From PALSA-610 sp038213435 (lineage in GTDB: Bacteria; Actinomycetota; Acidimicrobiia; IMCC26256; PALSA-610), in the NCBI GenBank assembly GCA_038213435.1, contig JBBQTI010000014.1, positions 18,711 through 82,710 on the forward strand: 64,000 nucleotides of DNA, given 5' to 3'. How positions within the stretch are numbered: position 1 is the first letter of the stretch; every line of letters starts with the position of its first letter. Positions 1-8,242 of this stretch are shown here, piece after piece. The position numbers and the translations under genes were made by a program. The notes under the pieces were generated by a model that did no database searches, was not told where the DNA came from, and saw nothing but the letters and a program-made list of their open reading frames with translations.

Positions 1-1029
1 CGCGGCCTTGTCGTAGTCGAGATGGCGGTGCGCACGGGCCGTGAGTCCCATTACGTGCTCGGCGATCTTCCGTCCCTGCATCGCCGCAACCGACGACAAC
101 GGCAAACGGCCGGACACGTCGCCGGCCGCGTAGATGTGCGGAAGGTTCGTCTGGCAGTGACGATTGCCCGGGATGTAACCCCGGTCGTCGACGTCGACGC
201 CTGCCACCTCGCAACCGAGCCCCTCGCTATTGGGAATCGATCCGACGCACAGCAACGCGTGCGAGCCGTCGACCGCCCGGCCGTCGTCGCACGCGATGAA
301 GACCTTCTCGCCCTCGCGTCCGCTCGACATCGCACGCGCGCCCTTCAGCAGCTTCACCCCGCGGCGAAGGAACTCGTCCTCGAGCACCGCCGCGACCTCC
401 GGGTCCTTGTAGGGCAGCACCTGTTGGCGGGAGACGATCAGCGTCACCCGCGAGCCGAGCGCGCTGAACATGTGCGTGAATTCCACGCCGGTGACGCCCG
501 AGCCGATCACGACGAGATGATCGGGAATCTCGGGCGGCGGGTACGCCTGGCGTGTCGTCAAGATGCGCTCGCCGTCGATCACCGCCCAGTCGGGCACGCG
601 CGGACGCGACCCGGTCGACAAAAGGATCGCGTCGGCTTCCAGCTCCACGGTGCCGTCGGCCGTATCGGCCGCGACCGTGTACGCGCCGGTCAGCCGGCCC
701 GCGCCGCGAATGAGGCGCACGCCCTGCGATTCGAGCAGGCTCGTTACCCCCGTGCGCAGCTTGTCCTCCATGCCCGAGATGCGTTCGCGCAAGGCGTCGA
801 CGTCGAGACGACCCGACGCCTCGAGACCCATCGTCTTCGCGTGCGCGAGCTCTGCGAGCTCGTTGCCGGTCGCGACCATCGCCTTGCTCGGGATGCAGTC
901 CCAGAGATGCGCAGCACCCCCCACGATGTCGCGCTCGATCATCGTGACCTCGGCGCCGATCGACGCCGCGACCGTCGCCGCGCTGTTTCCCGCGGGACCG
1001 CCTCCGATGATCACGAACCGCACGGCCAT
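1..1029 (-). CDS. Lpd-like flavoprotein disulfide reductase family protein (C-terminus off the left edge)
   Basis: Pyridine nucleotide-disulfide oxidoreductase family, 343 codons present and open at the window edge, so the dimerisation domain is missing. An FAD Rossmann motif GGGPAG lies at residues 9-14, a second NAD(P) dinucleotide fold near GSGVTG about residue 177, and the FAD-binding ...AAGDVSG near the truncated end. The redox loop reads GGAAHLWDC (37-45): the first Cys of the family C-x4-C pair is Ala40 and only C45 remains. That is the pattern of mycobacterial LpdA-type NAD(P)H quinone reductases rather than true lipoamide dehydrogenases. Starts at ATG 1029, divergent from the GalT-like gene 44 bases away. 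Substrate not predictable. Confidence 0.88.
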   Translation of the reverse strand, partial: MAVRFVIIGGGPAGNSAATVAASIGAEVTMIERDIVGGAAHLWDCIPSKAMVATGNELAELAHAKTMGLEASGRLDVDALRERISGMEDKLRTGVTSLLESQGVRLIRGAGRLTGAYTVAADTADGTVELEADAILLSTGSRPRVPDWAVIDGERILTTRQAYPPPEIPDHLVVIGSGVTGVEFTHMFSALGSRVTLIVSRQQVLPYKDPEVAAVLEDEFLRRGVKLLKGARAMSSGREGEKVFIACDDGRAVDGSHALLCVGSIPNSEGLGCEVAGVDVDDRGYIPGNRHCQTNLPHIYAAGDVSGRLPLSSVAAMQGRKIAEHVMGLTARAHRHLDYDKAA

Positions 1030-1073
1030 GCGGTCCAGGCTACGCGGCGCGGGCCGCCTACCCTGACCGTTCG

Positions 1074-1967
1074 ATGCAACAACTCCTCGTCGACGAGCTG
1101 ACCGGCGATCGCGTCATTCTCGTTCCCGCGCGCGCCCTGCGGCCGGATACGTTCCGTGTGCACGCCGAACCGCTACCGGCGAGCGTCGCGAGCTGTCCTT
1201 TCTGCCGTGGCAACGAGCACGACACGCCGCCCGAAGTCGCGCGCCTCGGCGATGGTGACCCCGATACGGCGGGATGGAGTCTGCGGGTCGTTCCGAACAA
1301 GTACCCCATCGTCGGCGACGGCGTTCCGGGCGCGCACGAGGTCGTGATCTTTTCCCCCGCGCACGACGTCGACCTGGGCGCACTGTCGGACGACGCGGCG
1401 GCCGAGGTGCTGCTCGCGCTGCGCGACCGCTCCAGCTTCCACCTCGCGCACGGCTGTCGATACGCGCAAGCCTTCGTCAACCAAGGCAAGAACGCGGGCG
1501 CGTCGATCGAGCATCCGCACGCCCAGCTCGTGGCGCTCGATCTCGTGCCACCGCGCGTGCAAGTCCGCCTCGATCGCTTCGCGGCGGCGACGTTCACGAA
1601 CGACCAGCAGCACAAAGTCGTCGACGGCGCCGTGGTCGTGTGGTGCCCCCGCGCGTCGCCGACGCCCTTCACGGTGCGTCTCGCGCTCGCGGACGGCGGT
1701 CCCCGCTTCGACGAGGCGGCCGACGACGAGACGCGTGCCGTGGGTATCGGGTTGCGCGACGCCATCGCGCGGCTGCGGCGGGCTCTCGGCGACGTCGCTT
1801 ACAACGTCATGATCGAGAGCGCGCCCCGTGACCATGCCGAACCGTTCCGCTGGTGGGTCGACGTGGTTCCCCGCGTCACCGTGTACGCGGGTTTCGAGCT
1901 GGCGACCGGCCTGTCGGTGAACGTCGTCGCGCCCGCCGAGGCGGCCGCGGCCCTGCGGGCGACTTGA
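1074..1967 (+). CDS. GalT-like nucleotidylyltransferase (HIT superfamily)
   Basis: 297 aa. Related to galactose-1-phosphate uridylyltransferase: a C-x2-C zinc-type pair at C41/C44 (SCPFCRGNE) and the nucleotidyl-transfer motif HPHAQ at residues 147-151, in which the second His is the family nucleophile. The fold is two HIT-like halves; the second half is recognisable by HAEPFRWWVDVVPR near residue 255. GalT moves UMP between UDP-glucose and galactose 1-phosphate, but members of this branch may use other sugar or adenylyl substrates, and no galK or galE is nearby. The stop codon shares its A with the next gene's ATG, so translation is probably coupled. Class is sure, substrate is not. Confidence 0.8.
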   Translation: MQQLLVDELTGDRVILVPARALRPDTFRVHAEPLPASVASCPFCRGNEHDTPPEVARLGDGDPDTAGWSLRVVPNKYPIVGDGVPGAHEVVIFSPAHDVDLGALSDDAAAEVLLALRDRSSFHLAHGCRYAQAFVNQGKNAGASIEHPHAQLVALDLVPPRVQVRLDRFAAATFTNDQQHKVVDGAVVVWCPRASPTPFTVRLALADGGPRFDEAADDETRAVGIGLRDAIARLRRALGDVAYNVMIESAPRDHAEPFRWWVDVVPRVTVYAGFELATGLSVNVVAPAEAAAALRAT

Positions 1968-2404
1968 TGAAGATCAGGGTCGCGATCACGATCGACGCAC
2001 CCCCGGCCGACACGTGGCGGTCCGTGGAACCGATCGAGCGTCACGTCGAATGGATGGCCGAGGCGTACGCCATCCGCTTCATCGGCACGCAGACCCGCGG
2101 CGCCGGTACGACATTCGACTGCGTGACGAAGGTCGGACCGTTTCACCTGACCGACCGGATGACAGTGACGGAGTGGGAGCACGGCCGGTTGATGGGCATC
2201 GAGCACCGTGGCATCGTCACCGGGCGCGGCCGCTTCACGTTGCGGCGCCGCCGCGGCGGCCGCACCCAATTCACTTGGAGCGAACGCCTGACCTTTCCGT
2301 GGTGGATGGGAGGTCCGGTCGGCGGCCTGGCCGCGAAGCCGGTGCTGCGCGGGATCTGGCGCCGTAACCTGCGCCGCCTGAAGGCGATCGTGGAGGCGGC
2401 ATGA
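1967..2404 (+). CDS. SRPBCC (polyketide cyclase/START-like) family protein
   Basis: 145 aa. Short helix-grip protein beginning MKIRVAITIDAPPADTW, typical of polyketide_cyc2/SRPBCC proteins that bind a hydrophobic ligand in a single cavity. The frame is open further upstream, but the ATG at 1967, overlapping the GalT-like stop by one base, gives the family's normal N-terminus. The Trp/Arg-rich C-terminal helix (FPWWMGGPVGG..., then IWRRNLRRLKAIVEAA) is the usual cap. It ends in an ATGA overlap with the following F420-type oxidoreductase, so the three genes form one coupled operon. Ligand unknown. Confidence 0.8.
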   Translation: MKIRVAITIDAPPADTWRSVEPIERHVEWMAEAYAIRFIGTQTRGAGTTFDCVTKVGPFHLTDRMTVTEWEHGRLMGIEHRGIVTGRGRFTLRRRRGGRTQFTWSERLTFPWWMGGPVGGLAAKPVLRGIWRRNLRRLKAIVEAA

Positions 2405-3372
2405 ACAACCGGGCAGTGAGCGTCGCGGGATTGCAGACGTTGGGCGCCGGCCTGTCGCTCGATGTCGCGCGCGAGGCCGACGAGCTCGGGTTCTCGGCGG
2501 TATGGGTCGCCGAGGCGAGTGCGGCGGAAGGCATGTCGCTGCTCGGCGCCGTGAGTCAGGTCGCGCCGCACGTCGGGCTCGGTACCGGAGTGCTGGCGTT
2601 ACAGCTCCGAACACCTCCGCTGCACGCGATGGCGGCCGCGACGCTCCAGCAGCTCGCGGGTGACCGTGACGTGTTCCTGGGCGTCGGCATCTCGTCGCCG
2701 GCGGTGGCGGGTCAGTGGCACGGTGCGGGCTACACCGACCGCCCGATCGCCCAGGTGCGCGAGTTCCTCACGCTGTTGCGCGAGTGCCTCTCCGGTGAGA
2801 CCGTCACCTTCGAGGGCGACTTCTACACGGTCAAGCGTTTTCGCCTCGGATTGAGGCTCGGCGAGCGGCGGCCGAAGATCGCGCTGGCGGCGCTGAACAA
2901 GCAGATGCTGCGCCTGGCGGGCGAGCTGGCCGACGTCGTGCTGCTGAACTACCTGCCCGCGGCCCTCGTTCCGTGGTGCGTCGAGCGCGTGCGCGCGGGC
3001 GGCGCCGCGCAGATCCACGCGTACGTCCACTGCGCGGTGACAGACCGCGACCGCTACGCCGAGGTCGCGCGCAAGGATCTCCTCAACTACGCGGTTGTTC
3101 CCGCGTATGCCGCGCAGTTCGAGCGCGCCGGATTCATCGACGAGGTCCGACACTTCCAGAATCGCTGGGCCGCGCGCGATCGCGACGGTGCGCTCGAGGC
3201 GATCAGCGACGACTGGGTCGACGCGATCCAGATCATGGGCGACGAGCAGCACGTGCGCGACGCGGTGCAGGCGTATGCCGACCATGGCGTCGATGTGCCT
3301 ATCGCGTTCGCGCTGCCGTGGGGCGAAGACCGCCGGGCGACGGTAAGCGCCACGCTCCGCGCCCTGGCATGA
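2401..3372 (+). CDS. LLM-class, probably F420-dependent, oxidoreductase
   Basis: 323 aa TIM-barrel protein of the luciferase-like monooxygenase family. The N-terminal half shows AREADELGFSAVWVAEAS, a typical strand/helix of F420-dependent LLM enzymes, followed by LGTGVLALQLRTP and FLGVGISSP. Such enzymes move hydride between F420 and an organic substrate in the cytoplasm. The ATG overlaps the SRPBCC stop (ATGA). Pairing of a ligand-binding SRPBCC protein with an LLM enzyme hints that both act on the same small hydrophobic compound; this is inference. FMN use cannot be excluded by eye. Confidence 0.8.
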   Translation: MNNRAVSVAGLQTLGAGLSLDVAREADELGFSAVWVAEASAAEGMSLLGAVSQVAPHVGLGTGVLALQLRTPPLHAMAAATLQQLAGDRDVFLGVGISSPAVAGQWHGAGYTDRPIAQVREFLTLLRECLSGETVTFEGDFYTVKRFRLGLRLGERRPKIALAALNKQMLRLAGELADVVLLNYLPAALVPWCVERVRAGGAAQIHAYVHCAVTDRDRYAEVARKDLLNYAVVPAYAAQFERAGFIDEVRHFQNRWAARDRDGALEAISDDWVDAIQIMGDEQHVRDAVQAYADHGVDVPIAFALPWGEDRRATVSATLRALA

Positions 3373-3393
3373 GACGCGGATAGCGACCCACCG

Positions 3394-4173
3394 TCAGCGA
3401 CCGGCGAACTTCGCCTTGCCGGGTCCTTCGTCCAGGAACGACTGGACACCGGTGCGCGCGTCCTCGGTTCCGAACACTTCGACGAATGCATCATGCTCGA
3501 GATCGAGACCGTCGGCGAGCGATCGGTCGAGACCGTCGTCGATCGCGCGCTTTGCCATCCCCATCGCGACGACCGCGCCCTTTCCGAGCTCCGACGCCCA
3601 GTGGAGCGCCGCCTGCTCCTCCTCGCCGGGTGTGACCACCCGGTCGACGAGACCGATCTCGTGCGCCTCGTCGGCGCGAACCTGACGGCCGCTCCAGATC
3701 ATGTCCTTCGCCCGAGCCGGACCGACGAGACGCGTCAATCGCTGGGTTCCGCCCGCGCCGGGGATGATGCCGAGCAGGATCTCCGGTTGGCCCAGGCGCG
3801 CCGTCCCCCCCGCGACCCGAAAGTCGCACGCGCACGCGAGCTCCAACCCGCCGCCCAACGCGTAACCCCGGATCGCCGCGATCACGGGACGCGGGATCGC
3901 GGCCACCGCGTCGAACGCGTCGCGGAACGCACCCGCGATCACCCGCGCGACGTCCTGACCCGAGAATTCGGAGATGTCGGCTCCCGCCGCGAACGCCTTC
4001 TCCCCACCCGCCACCACGACGGCCTTCACCGTGGCGTCGTCGCCGACCGCGCGCGCGATGTCGCGCAACCGCTCGAGCAGGGCCCGCGACAGCGGGTTCA
4101 TCGGCGGGTTGTTCAGGCGCACCACTACGACCCCGTCGTCGTGGGGCTCCATGAGGACGAGTTCGTCGGCCAT
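3394..4173 (-). CDS. Enoyl-CoA hydratase (crotonase family)
   Basis: 259 aa. Canonical crotonase: the oxyanion-hole segment FAAGADISEF near residue 60, both catalytic glutamates in place (GGGLELACACDF and LGQPEILLG), and the IPGAGGTQRL signature. This predicts syn-hydration of 2-enoyl-CoA in fatty-acid or branched-chain acid beta-oxidation. Convergent with the LLM gene, with only 21 bases between stops. Chain-length preference cannot be read from sequence. Confidence 0.9.
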   Translation of the reverse strand: MADELVLMEPHDDGVVVVRLNNPPMNPLSRALLERLRDIARAVGDDATVKAVVVAGGEKAFAAGADISEFSGQDVARVIAGAFRDAFDAVAAIPRPVIAAIRGYALGGGLELACACDFRVAGGTARLGQPEILLGIIPGAGGTQRLTRLVGPARAKDMIWSGRQVRADEAHEIGLVDRVVTPGEEEQAALHWASELGKGAVVAMGMAKRAIDDGLDRSLADGLDLEHDAFVEVFGTEDARTGVQSFLDEGPGKAKFAGR

Positions 4174-4193
4174 CGCCGGACCTTATTACCGCG

Positions 4194-4841
4194 TCACGCG
4201 GGCGAGCGCGGGAACAGGACCTCGGCGCCGACGGGTACGTATCCGGCCGCGGCGACGGCCCGCAGCGACGCCGCGTTCCCGGGCGCCACTTGCGCCCACA
4301 ACGGCTCACCGGCGGGGACGAGACCGGCGGCCGCCCGCGCCACCATCCGGCCCAATCCGCGCCCTCGTGCACTCGGCATCACCTCGAAGCCGAAGTCCCA
4401 ACGATCACACACGCCGCGCCCGATCACGAGCACCGCGGCGTCGTCGTAGGCGACGAAGACGCGCATCCCTTCCCGGTACCGCGCCGCGCGTTCAACCCGC
4501 GGATGATCGTGACCGTCCACCTCGCGCATCCACGCGGGCGCGCCCGCGCCGTCGCCGACGCGACACAGCAGCACGTCGAAGGTCGCCGGCGACGACTCGA
4601 GGCGTTGCCCCAGCCAGCTCAACGTCGCGGCCGACATCGGCAGAGACAGGTCGCCCGACGGTATGCGCGCCGCGACCGTGTCGGGATCGATGTCCGCGGC
4701 GAGCATGAAGTGACCGGTGAGCCCGACGATCGCGTCGACCCGACCACCGGGCGACGGCACGACCTCGATCAGCCCATCGGCCGGTGGGAACCTCCCGGCC
4801 GCGGCGTCGTCGAGCAGCGCGCGCAGCGGGTGCGTGCTCAC
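4194..4841 (-). CDS. GNAT-family N-acetyltransferase
   Basis: 215 aa. The C-terminal half is a GNAT fold with the acetyl-CoA pyrophosphate-binding loop ARGRGLGRMVARAA and the strand/helix AQVAPGNAASLRAVAAAGYVPVGAEV. The N-terminal half is less typical. The frame is open further upstream, but GTG at 4841 overlaps the MeaB stop as GTGA and removes an implausible Arg-rich extension, so this start is preferred. Coupled with MeaB; the acceptor substrate is unknown. A link to acyl-CoA metabolism is only guilt by association. Confidence 0.75.
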   Translation of the reverse strand: MSTHPLRALLDDAAAGRFPPADGLIEVVPSPGGRVDAIVGLTGHFMLAADIDPDTVAARIPSGDLSLPMSAATLSWLGQRLESSPATFDVLLCRVGDGAGAPAWMREVDGHDHPRVERAARYREGMRVFVAYDDAAVLVIGRGVCDRWDFGFEVMPSARGRGLGRMVARAAAGLVPAGEPLWAQVAPGNAASLRAVAAAGYVPVGAEVLFPRSPA

Positions 4842-5776
4842 GCCCGCAGCAACTCCTCCGCCGCGGAGTAGGGATCGCGGGCGCGCCGGGCGACCTCGTC
4901 GACGATCGTCTCGAAGCGCGGCCCGCTGCACAACTTCCACGCGCGGTCCAGCATCTCGGCCGCCACCAATCCGCGCAGTTCCTCGCGCAGACGTGCCCGG
5001 CGCCGCGCGTCCGCATCTCCCGTCGCCTCCAGGTGCGCCCGGTGCGCGGCGATCGCCTCGAACAGCTCGTCGACACCCTCCCCGGTGGTCGCGACGGTGC
5101 GCACGATGGGTGGTCGCCAGGTACGCCGGCTCGACAGCTCGAGCATTCCCGCGAGATCACTCTGGGTTTCGGCCACGCCGGGCCGGTCGGCCTTGTTCAC
5201 GACGAACACTTCGGCGATCTCCAGCAGCCCCGCTTTTGCGGCCTGCACGGAATCTCCCCAACCCGGGTTCACGACGACGACAGTGGTGTCGGCGTGTCCG
5301 GCGATCTCGACCTCGACCTGCCCGACGCCGACGGTCTCGATCACGATCCAGGCTTTGCCGACCGCGTCGAGCACGCGCGCTGCCTGCGGTGTTGCGAGCG
5401 AGAGGCCACCGAGATGCCCGTGCGTGGCCATCGACCGGATGAAGACCCCGGGATCGGAGGTGTGACTCTGCATCCGCACCCGGTCGCCGAGGATCGCGCC
5501 CCCGCTGAACGGGCTCGACGGATCGACGGCGAGCACGCCGACCTCGGTGCCGCCGGCGCGCAACCGCCCCACGAGCTGGTCCGTCAGGGTCGACTTCCCC
5601 GAGCCCGGCGCGCCCGTGATGCCGATCGACCACGCGTTACCGGTGCGCGGGTGCAGCATCTGGATCGCGACGCGGGCATCAACGCCTCCCCGTTCGACCA
5701 GTGAGAGGACCTTGGCGATCGACCGCCGGTCACCCTCGAGTGCGCGCCCGACGAGCGCGACCGTGGCGTCTCCCAT
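4838..5776 (-). CDS. meaB: Methylmalonyl-CoA mutase-associated GTPase MeaB/ArgK
   Basis: 312 aa G3E-type GTPase. Walker A GITGAPGSGKS near residue 75, then VLAVDPSSPFSGGAILGDRVRM, the family hallmark, and the G4 motif NKADRPG. MeaB protects B12-dependent acyl-CoA mutases, gating cobalamin loading and ejecting inactivated cofactor. An acyl-CoA mutase large subunit is encoded at 17394-19007, about 12 kb away, but no B12-binding small subunit is in the window. The downstream GNAT gene overlaps the stop. Confidence 0.92.
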   Translation of the reverse strand: MGDATVALVGRALEGDRRSIAKVLSLVERGGVDARVAIQMLHPRTGNAWSIGITGAPGSGKSTLTDQLVGRLRAGGTEVGVLAVDPSSPFSGGAILGDRVRMQSHTSDPGVFIRSMATHGHLGGLSLATPQAARVLDAVGKAWIVIETVGVGQVEVEIAGHADTTVVVVNPGWGDSVQAAKAGLLEIAEVFVVNKADRPGVAETQSDLAGMLELSSRRTWRPPIVRTVATTGEGVDELFEAIAAHRAHLEATGDADARRRARLREELRGLVAAEMLDRAWKLCSGPRFETIVDEVARRARDPYSAAEELLRA

Positions 5777-5788
5777 GGAGCGCCGACG

Positions 5789-6034
5789 TTACTCGTCGGC
5801 AACGACCTCGGTGATGCCGGGAACGCGGTCCATGATGATCCGCTCGACGCCCGCCTTGAGCGTCATCATCGAGACCGGGCAGGTCCCGCACGCGCCGACA
5901 AGCGAGACGTGCACGACGGCGTCCTCGTCGATCCCGTTGAACACGATGTCGCCACCGTCGCTCTGCAGCGCGGGGCGGATCACCTCGATCGCTTCGAGCA
6001 CACCCTCTTCCATGTCGGCGACGTCAAGCGCCAT
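5789..6034 (-). CDS. NifU C-terminal domain protein (Fe-S scaffold)
   Basis: 81 aa, a stand-alone NifU-C/Nfu domain: an N-terminal helix, then LQSDGGDIVFNGIDE and the cluster-binding C-x2-C in GACGTCPVS. Proteins of this size bind a [4Fe-4S] cluster at a dimer interface and pass it to apo-targets. The gene lies 12 bases upstream of meaB in the same direction and may be co-transcribed. Targets are unknown; the window itself encodes plausible Fe-S proteins at 31693-33191. Confidence 0.9.
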   Translation of the reverse strand: MALDVADMEEGVLEAIEVIRPALQSDGGDIVFNGIDEDAVVHVSLVGACGTCPVSMMTLKAGVERIIMDRVPGITEVVADE

Positions 6035-6146
6035 CAGATCTCCAAACCGTCGGACTTGCCGAGTGCAACCGTTTCAGTATCGCGCGTGTTCCCCGAAGCC
6101 CTCGGCCCCGGCCGTTCAGCCCTCCACCCGGGCCGTTCGTCGTCGC

Positions 6147-7406
6147 TCAGTCGTCGAGGCGCTCGACGTCGGCGCCCAGAGACCGCAGGCGACCGGCGAG
6201 GTCGGAATAGCCGCGCTCGATGTGCTCGCCGTCGTGCACGATCGTCTCGCCGTCGGCCACCAGCCCGGCGAGCACGAGCGCCGCGCCGGCCCGGACGTCC
6301 GAGGCCCGCACCGGCGCACCCGAAAGCCGCTGGACGCCGCGCACGATGGCGTGCCGGCCCTCGGTCCGCACGTCGGCGCGCATGCGTGCCAGCTCGTCGA
6401 CGACTTGGAAGCGGCCGTCGTAGACGTTCTCGGTTACGATCGCGCTGCCCTCGGCAACGGTCATCACCGCGACGGCGAGGGGCATGAAGTCGGTCGCGAA
6501 TCCGGGGTGGGGCAACGTGGCGACGTCGACCGCGCGCAATCGCCGCGGGGCGAGCGCCCAGAGTCCGTCGTTCGTCGGTGAGATGCGCATGCCCATCTCG
6601 CACAGCTTCATCGAGACGATCTCGACGTGTTCGGGCCGAACACCGTCGAGCTCGATCTCGCCGCCGGCGATGCCGCACGCCATGAGGAGGGTTCCGGCCT
6701 CGACCCGGTCGGCCATGATCTCGCTGTCGACGGCCCGGAGCGCTTCGACGCCTTCGATCTCGATCGTCGACGTTCCCGCACCCAACAGGTGCGCTCCCAT
6801 TCGATTGAGGAACGTGCCGAGCGCGGTCACTTCGGGCTCCCGCGCCGCGTTCTCGATCACCGTCGTGCCCTTGGCGAGAACGGCCGCGCACATGAGGTTC
6901 TCGGTGGCGCCGACGCTCGGAAACTCGAGGACGGTGCGCGCCCCGTGCAAGAGCTCGGCGCGCGCGACGACATAGCCGTGCGCGACCTCGACCTGGGCGC
7001 CCATCGCCGCGAGACCGCGCAGGTGCATGTCGACCTTGCGACTTCCGATGTTGTCGCCGCCCGGGAGCGCGACCCGCGCGTGGCCGCACCGCGCGAGTAG
7101 CGGCCCGAGCACGTTGAACGACGCGCGCATGCGCGTGACGAGCTCGTACGGCGTCTCGGGCGTCAGCTCGCCGCTCGCGTCGACGCGCACGACGTCGGGC
7201 GCGGGCTGGTCGACGCGCGCGCCCGTGGCGCGCAGGAGGTCGATCATCACGTCGAGGTCGCGCACGGTGGGCACGTTGCGCAATGTGGTGACACCGGGCG
7301 CGAGCAGCGCGGCCGCCATCTGCTTCAGCCCCGCGTTCTTGGTCGCACCCGATGGCCGCACGCGGCCGGCGAGCGGTCCGCGGGCGCGGACCCGGAATCG
7401 AGTCAC
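6147..7406 (-). CDS. murA: UDP-N-acetylglucosamine 1-carboxyvinyltransferase
   Basis: 419 aa. First committed step of peptidoglycan synthesis: transfer of enolpyruvyl from PEP to UDP-GlcNAc. The N-terminus GPLAGRVRPSGATKNAGLKQ carries the conserved Lys/Asn pair. The catalytic loop reads ALPGGDNIGSRKVDMH: the usual Cys (E. coli C115) is Asp118, as in mycobacterial MurA. C-terminal signatures include YDGRFQVVDELARM and SDVRAGAALVLAGL. GTG at 7406 is chosen because it gives the standard MurA N-terminus; a longer frame runs into the next gene. Eleven bases separate it from the crotonase-fold gene upstream. Confidence 0.94.
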   Translation of the reverse strand: MTRFRVRARGPLAGRVRPSGATKNAGLKQMAAALLAPGVTTLRNVPTVRDLDVMIDLLRATGARVDQPAPDVVRVDASGELTPETPYELVTRMRASFNVLGPLLARCGHARVALPGGDNIGSRKVDMHLRGLAAMGAQVEVAHGYVVARAELLHGARTVLEFPSVGATENLMCAAVLAKGTTVIENAAREPEVTALGTFLNRMGAHLLGAGTSTIEIEGVEALRAVDSEIMADRVEAGTLLMACGIAGGEIELDGVRPEHVEIVSMKLCEMGMRISPTNDGLWALAPRRLRAVDVATLPHPGFATDFMPLAVAVMTVAEGSAIVTENVYDGRFQVVDELARMRADVRTEGRHAIVRGVQRLSGAPVRASDVRAGAALVLAGLVADGETIVHDGEHIERGYSDLAGRLRSLGADVERLDD

Positions 7407-7417
7407 GACCGAAAAGA

Positions 7418-8242
7418 CTACTTTCCGGAGTAGTCGGGTCGGCGTTGTTCGACGAACGCCTGGATCGCTTCGCGCATGTCGGCGGACCGCAGGCAAACGG
7501 CCTGGGCCTCGGCTTCGACGACGAGCCCTTCGGCTACCGAGACACGACCGGCCGCCTCGACGGCGCGCTTCGCGCCCTGCACCGCGAGCGGCGGTTGCGC
7601 GGCGATTGCTGCCGCGAGGCCGCCGGCATCAGCTTCCAGCGCGTCGTCGTCGACGAGCCGCTCGCACAGTCCGATGCGATACGCCTCGTCGGCGTCGATG
7701 CGAGCCGCAGTCCAGATGAGCTCCTTGGCCTTACCGGGGCCGACGACGCGCGGCAGCCGTTGGGTGCCGCCGAGGTCGGGCAGGATGCCGTACTTGTGCT
7801 CGAGCAGACCCACCGACGTACCGCGCGCGAACACGCGGATGTCGCAGGCCAGCGCCATCTGCAACCCGGCGCCGAGCGCGAAGCCGCGCACCGCGGCGAT
7901 CGTCGGGTAACGCGCCTCCTCCAACCAGGAGTACGCCTCCTGTGTGCGCAGGATGCCGTCGACCGTCGGATCGAGATGACGCGTGCCGACGTCGTCACCG
8001 CCCTCGATGGAGTCGGTCGAGGCTCCGGTGAAGACGGACGTGTCGATGCCGGACGAGAACGCGCGTCCGTTGCCGATCACGACCAGCGCGCGCAGCTCGG
8101 GATCGTCGCGCAGCTCCTTGCCCAACGCGCGCAGTTCCTGCCACATGAGAATGGTGAACGAGTTCAGCTTGTCGGGGCGGTTCAACCGCAGCCAGCCGAT
8201 GTGCCCCTCGCGCGTGAGCTCGACGGTTTCGTAGACAGTCAT
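7418..8242 (-). CDS. Crotonase-family protein with isomerase-like active site
   Basis: 274 aa. Oxyanion-hole segment RAFSSGIDTSVF and GGTQRLPRVVG mark the crotonase fold. Of the two hydratase glutamates, the first is Gln128 (AGLQMALACD). The second region reads LEHKYGILPDLGG, with E148 and D156 eight residues apart, matching the Glu/Asp spacing of delta3,5-delta2,4-dienoyl-CoA isomerases rather than hydratases. An isomerase role is therefore likelier than hydration, but the substrate is unknown. ATG at 8242 overlaps the cyclase stop (ATGA); an upstream extension of the frame is the cyclase read out of frame. Confidence 0.87.
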   Translation of the reverse strand: MTVYETVELTREGHIGWLRLNRPDKLNSFTILMWQELRALGKELRDDPELRALVVIGNGRAFSSGIDTSVFTGASTDSIEGGDDVGTRHLDPTVDGILRTQEAYSWLEEARYPTIAAVRGFALGAGLQMALACDIRVFARGTSVGLLEHKYGILPDLGGTQRLPRVVGPGKAKELIWTAARIDADEAYRIGLCERLVDDDALEADAGGLAAAIAAQPPLAVQGAKRAVEAAGRVSVAEGLVVEAEAQAVCLRSADMREAIQAFVEQRRPDYSGK

